A stretch of 64,000 nucleotides of DNA from HXMU1420-2 sp017643305. GTDB taxonomy: Bacteria; Pseudomonadota; Alphaproteobacteria; Rhodobacterales; Rhodobacteraceae. Position numbers and translations under genes: made by a program. Where the stretch lies: the NCBI GenBank assembly GCA_965217135.1, contig OZ244249.1, forward strand, positions 2,976,001-3,040,000, given 5' to 3'. Below the pieces are notes generated by a model. That model did not search any database, had not been told where the DNA came from, and was given only the letters and a program-made list of their open reading frames with translations. Position 1 is the first letter of the stretch. Each line of letters begins with the position of its first letter. Below, piece after piece: positions 55,468 through 64,000 of the stretch.

Positions 55468-56250
55468 GTGTCTACCGAGCGAACCGACGCACATGCGAAC
55501 GAACAGCACAGCTATCAACGCCACCTCAATCTGGAAAGCCTGCTCACCGCGATGCGCCCGGTGACCACCCATCCGGAAGAGCACATTTTCCTGACAACGC
55601 ATCATTCGCTCGAAATCTGGATGAAACAGATCATCTTCGACCTGCATCGCATTCTTGAACATCTGGATCACGACGAGATCAACCAAGCCAATTGGCTGCT
55701 GACGCGCCTCGGTGAGATCCTGCAACTGGCAGAGGCGCATTGGGTTGTCCTGGAAACCATGTCTGCTGCGGATTTTGCAGAATATCGCAGCTTGCTGACC
55801 GGGGCCTCGGGCATGCAATCCCGCCAATTCCGGGAAATCGAGGTGATGCTGGGTCTGTGCGACGTCGCCGGTCCGGATTATGCGGTGCGTGTTGAAAACA
55901 TGTGGCCCGGCTTGATCGCCGAACATCCCAACACGCTGCGCCGCGCGTTTTTTGCCTATTTCAAACGCAGGGACGTATCGCTTCTGGATGTTTACAAGAA
56001 CCGATGGAAACAGCATGACGCTTTCCTTCTGGCCGAACACGCGTTCGAACTGGACCGGCGGTTCCACAGCTGGCGGCACAACCATATCCTGATGGTCCGC
56101 CGCCAGATCGGTATCCGCGCGCTTGGAACCGGCGGGACGTTCTTTGACGATTATCTGGCCAAGACCCTGCGGTACTATTTTTTCCCCGAACTGTTCGAGT
56201 TTCGAAACGACCTGACGGCCGATACGGGCGGTCAAGTCAAACCTGCATGA
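55468..56250 (+). CDS. kynA: Tryptophan 2,3-dioxygenase
   Basis: This is a 260-residue haem enzyme that opens the indole ring of tryptophan to N-formylkynurenine. Family blocks are present: FLTTHHSLEIWMKQIIFDL (haem-pocket His and substrate contacts), GASGMQSRQFREIE and SWRHNHILMVRRQIG with the proximal His, then GTGGT. GTG 55468 is preferred because AGGAGA lies seven bases upstream. In-frame ATGs at 55408 and 55426 would add 20 or 14 residues without a ribosome site. Kynureninase and formamidase genes are not in the window. Confidence 0.9.
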   Translation: MSTERTDAHANEQHSYQRHLNLESLLTAMRPVTTHPEEHIFLTTHHSLEIWMKQIIFDLHRILEHLDHDEINQANWLLTRLGEILQLAEAHWVVLETMSAADFAEYRSLLTGASGMQSRQFREIEVMLGLCDVAGPDYAVRVENMWPGLIAEHPNTLRRAFFAYFKRRDVSLLDVYKNRWKQHDAFLLAEHAFELDRRFHSWRHNHILMVRRQIGIRALGTGGTFFDDYLAKTLRYYFFPELFEFRNDLTADTGGQVKPA

Positions 56251-56334
56251 CAGGTCGCGCCAGCACCGGTGAACAGGGTTGGATCACGTAACCAATCGCG
56301 GTTTTCAAGCCTTTGAGGACCTCGTGACAATCAA

Positions 56335-56354
56335 TTGTGTGCAATGGTATACAA
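56335..56354. promoter_or_regulatory. Inverted repeat TTGTGTGC-AATG-GTATACAA upstream of acnA
   Basis: TGTGTGC and GTATACA form an imperfect inverted repeat 100 bases before the acnA start. GntR-family sites have this form. No regulator gene is adjacent. Confidence 0.3.
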
Positions 56355-56456
56355 AAAATGCCGCACCTTGGCTGTTCGCTATTGATCGAAGCCGAGCACT
56401 GTTGCAAGTAGCGCCCAGCGAATCCCCGTTTCACGTTTTTCCCGAGGGAGGCCAGA

Positions 56457-59141
<2,685 letters not shown>

Positions 59142-59167
59142 TCCGCGCGCAGAAAATACATGGAATG

Positions 59168-59198
59168 CGGGCAGGCCCAGGGCCTGCCCGTTTTCATT
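59168..59198 (+). terminator. Rho-independent terminator of acnA
   Basis: An 11-base GC-rich stem (CGGGCAGGCCC with its complement, almost no loop) is followed by TTTTCATTT. Confidence 0.9.
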
Positions 59199-59594
59199 TC
59201 ACTCAACCTGTTCAAATTGCCACTGTTGGTTTTGAGATCCGCACAGTGCTCCGGGCGCCCCGAAACGCCCACACAATTGGAAGCGGTCTCAGAGCCTGTT
59301 TTGCACTTTTCCTGTAGGCGCAGCCGCTGACGCCCATGCATCGGCCAGCCCCGTTTGAACATGACAGGGAATTTCATTTTCCATTCCGCAACGGCCCTTC
59401 TAGCCATGAGATCCAAAAACGAGAAATCTGTTGTGGATCAAGTGTATTAATCAAGGAATTCCGATTTTGGCGGATATGAATTAAATTCAGGACATGGTCT
59501 TTGACACTGTAGGCAACCTAATCAACCATGCGTTTTTTCAGAGCGACACCAGTGCCGATGATAAAGGCATACAACATTCGAAACGGGGGATGTC
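59199..59594. other. AT-rich spacer between acnA and the dimethylargininase-like gene
   Basis: I see no gene that I can support. From 59400 the sequence is AT-rich and likely contains the promoter for the genes downstream. Confidence 0.4.
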
Positions 59595-59798
59595 GTGCAC
59601 GGCAATACCTATGAAAGCTCCGCGGAAATCGAAGGCATCAAGATGCCCGTCTTCCTGCGCTCCGAAGGCGGGCAACATGTTTATGAACCGGGTCCGGGTT
59701 TCTTCAGCGCCACGGGCACCCTTGGCCCGGATCTGCCCTTTGCACGTATGCCCAGCACCCGCCGGCTGTCCGCTTGTTTGCGTCGCAGAGTGGCATGA
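59595..59798 (+). CDS. Small hypothetical protein coupled to dimethylargininase-like gene
   Basis: This is a 67-codon frame from GTG 59595, preceded by GGGGGA. The sequence (MHGNTYESSAEIEGIKMPVF and onward) has no membrane helix or known motif, and its C-terminus is basic. Its TGA overlaps the ATGATG of the next gene, the coupling expected of real operon members. Low conservation evidence keeps this tentative. Confidence 0.4.
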   Translation: MHGNTYESSAEIEGIKMPVFLRSEGGQHVYEPGPGFFSATGTLGPDLPFARMPSTRRLSACLRRRVA

Positions 59799-60586
59799 TG
59801 GAACGTAGCTTCACCTTTACCCATGCCCTATGTCGGTCTCCCGCGCCGAGCGTCGTGCACGGGTTGCGGGCCGATGATCGGGGCAACCCGGATCCGGACG
59901 TCTTTGCCCGCGAACATGCGGGCTATGTGGAGGCCCTGCGCGAGGCTGGTGCCAAGGTCATAGTGCTGCCGCAACAGGACGACTTTCCCGACAGCGTCTT
60001 CATCGAGGACCCGGCGCTGGTGCTGAACGGCGTAGCGATCCTGCTGCGCCCCGGCGCGCCCAGCCGTACGGGCGAAGCCGCCGCATTGCGCCCGGCGCTC
60101 AAGGCGAATGTGGGCCATGTGGTTGACCTGCCGCCGGTTGGATATGTGGATGGTGGGGACATCCTGTGTTCGGATAGCGAAGTGATGGTTGGGCTGTCGG
60201 CCCGCACGGATGCGACCGGGGCCGAGGCCTTGCGCCCGCTGGTGGAAGATCTGGGATATTGCCTGCGGGTGTTGGACACACCAGCAGAGATCCTGCATTT
60301 CAAAACCGACAGCGCGCTGCTGGATGCTGAAACGATTCTGTCCACGGCCCGGCTGGCCGCCACCGGCTGCTTTGACGGCTACCGGGTGATCGAAGTGCCT
60401 GAAGGCGAGGAAGCTGCCGCGAACGCAATGCGGTTCAACACCCATGTTTTCCTCGCTGATGGGTTCCCGGCCACTGCGGACAGGCTCACAAATGCAGGCT
60501 ATAGCGTGCGGGTTCTTCCGGTGACCCAGGCGGCACTGGTCGATGGCGGGTTGAGCTGCATGTCCCTGCGGTACACACGCGGCTGA
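59795..60586 (+). CDS. Dimethylargininase / amidinotransferase-fold hydrolase
   Basis: In this 263-residue protein conserved parts of the DDAH group are visible: DFPDSVFIEDPALVL, YVDGGDILCSD, ILHFKTDSALL with the catalytic His, and VDGGLSCMSLRY with the catalytic Cys near the C-terminus. Such enzymes hydrolyse methylated arginines to citrulline and methylamines, or act on related guanidines. All key residues are present. Start ATG-ATG at 59795. It is convergent with the ccm operon, 58 bases away, with the second double-palindrome repeat between. Confidence 0.85.
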   Translation: MMERSFTFTHALCRSPAPSVVHGLRADDRGNPDPDVFAREHAGYVEALREAGAKVIVLPQQDDFPDSVFIEDPALVLNGVAILLRPGAPSRTGEAAALRPALKANVGHVVDLPPVGYVDGGDILCSDSEVMVGLSARTDATGAEALRPLVEDLGYCLRVLDTPAEILHFKTDSALLDAETILSTARLAATGCFDGYRVIEVPEGEEAAANAMRFNTHVFLADGFPATADRLTNAGYSVRVLPVTQAALVDGGLSCMSLRYTRG

Positions 60587-60596
60587 CGGCGGGCAG

Positions 60597-60638
60597 ACAA
60601 TTCATCAATGAATTGCCCGCGAATTGTCGACAATTCGC
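60597..60638. repeat. Double-palindrome repeat, copy 2
   Basis: AATTCAT-C-AATGAATT-type symmetry at 60599-60614 is followed by GCGAATTGTCGACAATTCGC at 60619-60638. It aligns without gaps with the copy at 48185-48226. Between the copies C to T and G to A changes in the first palindrome occur in pairs, so symmetry is kept. Here the repeat lies between two convergent genes, so it is not in a promoter position. Confidence 0.75.
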
Positions 60639-60644
60639 TTTCCC

Positions 60645-61184
60645 TTACTTCTGCGCGGCAGCGTCCAACGCGGGGCGCAGGGTCTCGGAAATCACCCGTT
60701 GCGTGACCGGCCCCGCAAAACGCAACATGATCGTCCCATCCCCGGCAACCACATAGGTTTCGGGCACACCGTAGAGGCCCCAGTCCAGCGCAGTGCGGCC
60801 CTGCCCATCCACGCCAATGGCGACATAGGGGTCGCCAAGTTCGTCCAGGAAGGCTGCGGCATTAGCCGGGTCGTCCTTGTAGTTGATGCCATAGATCGGA
60901 ATACCCTCACGCGAAAGCACGTCGAGGTTCGGATGCTCCACCCGGCAGGGCGCACACCAGCTGGCCCAGAAATTCACCAGCTTGACCTTCCCGTCGCGCA
61001 AGGTGTCTGCGGTGAACATCTCTTTGCCCTGCATTTCGGTCAGTTGCAGGGGCGGCGCAGTCTGGCCCTCGCGGGCCGAAGGCAGTGCCTCGGGGTCGTC
61101 ACGCCACATGCCAATGCCGGCCATCGCGACAAAGGCCACGAACAACGCCGGGGGCAGGATCATAAGCGGCGAGATTTTAGGCAT
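60645..61184 (-). CDS. ccmG: Cytochrome c maturation thioredoxin CcmG/DsbE
   Basis: This 179-residue membrane-anchored thioredoxin has one N-terminal helix (residues 5-24) and the active site WASWCAPCRVEHP. GVPETYVV carries the cis-proline. It keeps the apocytochrome CxxCH cysteines reduced for haem attachment. ATG 61184 overlaps the ccmD stop by eight bases. It is the last gene of the ccm run. Confidence 0.95.
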   Translation of the reverse strand: MPKISPLMILPPALFVAFVAMAGIGMWRDDPEALPSAREGQTAPPLQLTEMQGKEMFTADTLRDGKVKLVNFWASWCAPCRVEHPNLDVLSREGIPIYGINYKDDPANAAAFLDELGDPYVAIGVDGQGRTALDWGLYGVPETYVVAGDGTIMLRFAGPVTQRVISETLRPALDAAAQK

Positions 61185-61332
61185 CGGATTTGATCCGCTG
61201 CTCGGTCTCGGCCAGGCGCGCGCGGATGCGGCGACCACGCCACAGGCTCAGCCCCACGATCGCCACCAGCAGCACGATGGATGCGGCATAGGCCGACAGA
61301 ACGGTATCAGCGTATTTTCCAAGATCCGGCAT
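61177..61332 (-). CDS. ccmD: Haem exporter accessory protein CcmD
   Basis: This 51-residue single-helix protein (MPDLGKYADTVLSAYAASIV, helix, then WRGRRIRARLAETEQRI) has the classic CcmD layout. It releases holo-CcmE from the CcmABC complex. It overlaps ccmC by three bases and ccmG by eight. Confidence 0.93.
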   Translation of the reverse strand: MPDLGKYADTVLSAYAASIVLLVAIVGLSLWRGRRIRARLAETEQRIKSDA

Positions 61333-62063
61333 CAGGCAGAGGCCCTTTCGCGCGCTTCAAGCGCCCGGATGCGACGGGCGCGGATTTCCGTACCGGTGCG
61401 GTAGAGCACCAGCGCGACAAACAGCAAAACAAACCCGGCAATGCATAGCAGCAGCGGCTGGTAATAAACATCAGCCACGTTCTTTTCCTTGTCCAGAGAC
61501 AGCGATGCACCCTGGTGCAGCCCCTGGTTCCAGAAATTGACTGCATAGCGGCTGAGCATGGCAAAGACCGACCCGACGATGCAGAGATAGCTTGTCAGAT
61601 CCGCTGCGGTATCAGGGTTTTCTATCGCTTCCCATAGCGCCACGTAGCCCAGGTAGAACAGGAACAAGATCAGGAAAGACGTCAGCCGCGGGTCCCATTC
61701 CCACCAGGTGCCCCACATGGGCTGGCCCCAGATCGCCCCGGTGATCAGCGCGATCAGGGTCATGGTTATGCCGATCGGCGCCGCTGCGCGGGCTGCCAGC
61801 GCACTGACATGGTGGCGGCGGATCAGCCAAATCAGCGAGGCGACAAGCATCATCAGCCAGGCGTTGATGGCCATCAGTGCCGAGGGCACGTGAAGGTAGA
61901 TGATCTTGACGGTCGATGCAAATTTGTCGGCATCGGGCGTCAGGAAGAACCCCCAGATCAGCCCACCCACCAGCGACACGGTCGCCAGCCCCCAGAGCGT
62001 CGGCATGACGGCCTCTGACGTGCGCAGGAACTTGACGGGGTTTGCGTATTCCCAAAGTGACAT
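61332..62063 (-). CDS. ccmC: Haem-handling membrane protein CcmC
   Basis: This 243-residue protein has six helices and the tryptophan-rich signature TWWEWDPRLTSFLI, plus conserved haem-ligating His residues (LHVPSA and the later loop). It loads haem onto CcmE in the periplasm. A 45-base gap separates it from ccmB; its stop overlaps ccmD. Confidence 0.96.
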   Translation of the reverse strand: MSLWEYANPVKFLRTSEAVMPTLWGLATVSLVGGLIWGFFLTPDADKFASTVKIIYLHVPSALMAINAWLMMLVASLIWLIRRHHVSALAARAAAPIGITMTLIALITGAIWGQPMWGTWWEWDPRLTSFLILFLFYLGYVALWEAIENPDTAADLTSYLCIVGSVFAMLSRYAVNFWNQGLHQGASLSLDKEKNVADVYYQPLLLCIAGFVLLFVALVLYRTGTEIRARRIRALEARERASA

Positions 62064-62108
62064 ATTGGCTTTTTAGCCCCTCTGCACGCCCATCTCAATT
62101 CACATCGT

Positions 62109-62765
62109 CTAGCGCAGATTGACGCGCAGGACGGCGGCGGCGGCAAAGGGCAGCAAGGCGACAGCGCCCAGCGTGATACCGGCCAGCATGATAAACGCGG
62201 TTTCCGCCTCCATCCCCACGGCGCCACGCCGGGCGGTTTCCGCGCCAAAGATCAGCGTTGGCACGTAAAGCGGCAGCACCAGCAGCGATAACAGCAGACC
62301 GCCACGCTTGAGCCCCACGGTCAGGGCTGCGCCGAACATGCCGATCACCGACAGCGCTGGTGTGCCCACCGCCAGCGATAGGACCAGCCAGCCATACCCA
62401 GCGCCGGGCAGGTTCAACAGCACGCCCAGCACCGGCGCGGCCAAGACCAGCGGCAGGCCTGTCGTCAGCCAATGGGCCAGTGCCTTGACCCCCAACACCA
62501 TCTCAAGCGGCAGCGGCGACGTGGCCAGCAAGTCGAGCGAGCCGTCCTCCCAGTCCAGTGCAAGCAACCGGTCGAGGGACAGCAGGCAGGCCAGCAACGC
62601 GCCCAGCCATAGGATGCCCGGCGCGATCTCGGCCAGCAACTGTGTGCGGGGGCCAACCGACAGAGGCACCAGAACGGTCACGATCAGGAAAAATGCAAGG
62701 CCCAGCCCAAACCCGCCGCCTGCTCGCATGGCGAGCCGCAGATCACGCAGCAACAACGCTCTCAT
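62109..62765 (-). CDS. ccmB: CcmB, membrane subunit of the haem-release ABC complex
   Basis: This 218-residue protein has six helices and the segments LDWEDGSLDLLATSPLPLE and LSLLVLPLYVPTLIFGAE, which are typical CcmB motifs. It works with CcmA. It overlaps ccmA by four bases. Confidence 0.95.
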   Translation of the reverse strand: MRALLLRDLRLAMRAGGGFGLGLAFFLIVTVLVPLSVGPRTQLLAEIAPGILWLGALLACLLSLDRLLALDWEDGSLDLLATSPLPLEMVLGVKALAHWLTTGLPLVLAAPVLGVLLNLPGAGYGWLVLSLAVGTPALSVIGMFGAALTVGLKRGGLLLSLLVLPLYVPTLIFGAETARRGAVGMEAETAFIMLAGITLGAVALLPFAAAAVLRVNLR

Positions 62766-63379
62766 AACAGGTCCATTTCAAAGGCCGGATCGATCCGGGG
62801 CCGCGCGCGGAAGGGCGTGACATCCAACACCTCGCCCTCCAGCCCGAGGTCGATATGCGTGGCCATCAGCGCCGCTCCACCCCCCGCCAGATGCGCACGC
62901 ACCGCATCGGCAAACAGCGCGACAGAGGCTTGGTCCAGCGACACGGTCGGTTCGTCGAGCACCCACACCGGCATGCTGGTGACCAGCAGCCGCGCAAGGC
63001 CCAGCCGCCGTTTCTGCCCGGCGGACAAGGCCCCGGCAGCGCGGGTGGTCAGGCCCGTCAGGTTGAACGCTTCGACGGCGGCATCGATACCGTCGCGCGC
63101 GCCAAATACACTGGCCCAGAAGCTCAGGTTCTCGGCCACGGTCAGCGTGGGTTTCAGCCCGTCCAGGTGTCCTGCATAGGCGATCCGGTCTTCGGCCCCT
63201 TCAATTGTACCCTCCAGAGGCATCTGCAGGCCCGCAATGGTGCGCAGCAGCGTCGTCTTGCCTGATCCGTTTGGACCGCGCAGTACCAACGCCGCACCGT
63301 CCGGCAGGGTGAAACTCACGCCTTCGAGCACGGGTACGCCGCCCCGGGCGACGGTCATATCGGACACAGTTAAACTCAT
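62762..63379 (-). CDS. ccmA: CcmA, ATPase subunit of the haem-release ABC complex
   Basis: This 205-residue ATPase has Walker A GPNGSGKTTLLR, signature LSAGQKRRLGLARL and Walker B VWVLDEPTVSLD. ATP hydrolysis by CcmA drives release of holo-CcmE. It is the first ccm gene of the run. Confidence 0.95.
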   Translation of the reverse strand: MSLTVSDMTVARGGVPVLEGVSFTLPDGAALVLRGPNGSGKTTLLRTIAGLQMPLEGTIEGAEDRIAYAGHLDGLKPTLTVAENLSFWASVFGARDGIDAAVEAFNLTGLTTRAAGALSAGQKRRLGLARLLVTSMPVWVLDEPTVSLDQASVALFADAVRAHLAGGGAALMATHIDLGLEGEVLDVTPFRARPRIDPAFEMDLL

Positions 63380-63447
63380 GCTCTGCGCTTATCCCATCGG
63401 AAGGGACCACAAAAGATGCGAATTGGCTGCACCCCGAACCGCGCGGT

Positions 63448-63801
63448 TCAGACCATCAGCATGGCCAACGCCACGCGGCGGCCTTCGCTGAGCAGGACGT
63501 TATAGGTGCGCGCCGCGGCGGGCGATGCCATGGCCTCCACACCCAGCCCGGCCCGTTCCAGCGTTTCGCGGAAGGCGGCAGGCAGATGGGCGATATCCGA
63601 CCCGGTTCCGACAAACAGGATATCGACATGTCCCACCAACGCGACCAGCGTCGCCGTATCATCATACCCGCCCCAGCCCACGGTACCGGTCGGACCGGTG
63701 AGCGCGTGGCCCTGCACAACCTCCCCTCCGATGCGGAAATAGCCGGGGCCGTAGCCTTCGACCGGCTGGGCATCGGTATAGGTGACTTCGTTCAGGCGCA
63801 T
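63448..63801 (-). CDS. Mth938-like domain protein
   Basis: This 117-residue protein has a small alpha/beta fold with YGPGYFRIGG and LFVGTGSDIAHLP, as in the Mth938/NDUFAF3-like family linked to respiratory-complex assembly. ATG 63801 follows TTAGGAGGGG. In Roseobacter genomes such a gene is usually found between sec and ccm genes, which supports the taxonomic reading. Confidence 0.8.
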   Translation of the reverse strand: MRLNEVTYTDAQPVEGYGPGYFRIGGEVVQGHALTGPTGTVGWGGYDDTATLVALVGHVDILFVGTGSDIAHLPAAFRETLERAGLGVEAMASPAAARTYNVLLSEGRRVALAMLMV

Positions 63802-63809
63802 GGCCCCTC

Positions 63810-64000
63810 CTAATCCCACAGCGGCAGGCCGGACAGAGCCGACGCCGCAATAATCACATATGCCACCCAACTGTATAGCGCTTCGTGCTCCGGCCGAAAC
63901 AGCCAGCCGCCCACAATATTGCCCACCAGGTTCGGCACGATCAGCATCGCGCCAATCATCACGGGCGTCCAGCCCAGTTCCCCGCGCATCGCGATCATGA
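63810..64000 (-). CDS. C-terminal part or small membrane protein at window edge
   Basis: The minus-strand frame runs from the window edge to a stop at 63810. It encodes about 62 residues with two hydrophobic segments (VMIGAMLIVPNLVGNIVGGW and WVAYVIIAASALSGL). ATG codons at 63998 and 63989 allow it to be complete, but it may equally be the end of a longer membrane protein beyond the window. It lies eight bases before the Mth938-like gene. Confidence 0.6.
   Translation of the reverse strand, partial: MIAMRGELGWTPVMIGAMLIVPNLVGNIVGGWLFRPEHEALYSWVAYVIIAASALSGLPLWD

Overview
The window looks like a chromosomal or large-replicon segment of a marine alphaproteobacterium of the Roseobacter group (Rhodobacteraceae). 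The basis is the high G+C, the ccmABCDG run next to a small Mth938-type gene, the bufferin (bufABC plus DoxX) operon, and the general style of the liv transporter, RTX protein and IS remnants. This is inference from gene content; no rRNA or tRNA was seen.

Region A (1-6775) is the edge of a polyketide/nonribosomal peptide cluster. It holds a ketosynthase running off the left end, a type II thioesterase, a divergent SAM methyltransferase, an MbtH-like protein, a DUF697 protein, a tiny membrane protein, a SyrD/PvdE-type cyclic-peptide exporter and an SPFH protein whose start overlaps the exporter stop.

Region B (6776-17690) is accessory and eroded. A TolC-type channel, a beta-barrel-like outer-membrane protein, a DUF1254/DUF1214 protein and an unusual adenylation-carrier-membrane acyltransferase fusion stand among remnants of IS1380 and IS3 transposases, an integrase, a Crp-type regulator and a nuclease-like gene. 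Region C (17691-21623) pairs a priming sugar-phosphate transferase with a 1068-residue RTX protein.

Region D (22141-37630) has a liv-type ABC transporter with an MBL-fold hydrolase on the minus strand. Facing it is a plus-strand run in which three different proteins each carry a Rieske domain: one fused to a glutamate-synthase-like FMN domain, one to a ferric-reductase-like membrane domain, and one to a TPP decarboxylase-like enzyme. A geranylgeranyl-reductase-type flavoprotein and a creatininase-family amidase lie beyond. Several members are damaged: an antiporter has a frameshift and a nonsense codon, the flavoprotein has a frameshift, and the FMN enzyme appears to have an internal deletion. 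I regard the triple-Rieske locus as the best candidate for an undescribed system.

Region E (37631-64000) is more ordinary chromosome. It holds a hybrid histidine kinase, thrS, the bufferin copper-handling operon, an FAD monooxygenase, a flavodoxin-like protein and an MFS carrier. Then come an operon of fused E1 alpha-beta dehydrogenase, malonyltransferase-like protein, EamA exporter and LpxL-like acyltransferase, followed by a DUF1223 protein, tryptophan dioxygenase, acnA and a dimethylargininase-like enzyme. The cytochrome c maturation operon closes the window. A 42-base double-palindrome repeat occurs twice in this region with compensatory changes.
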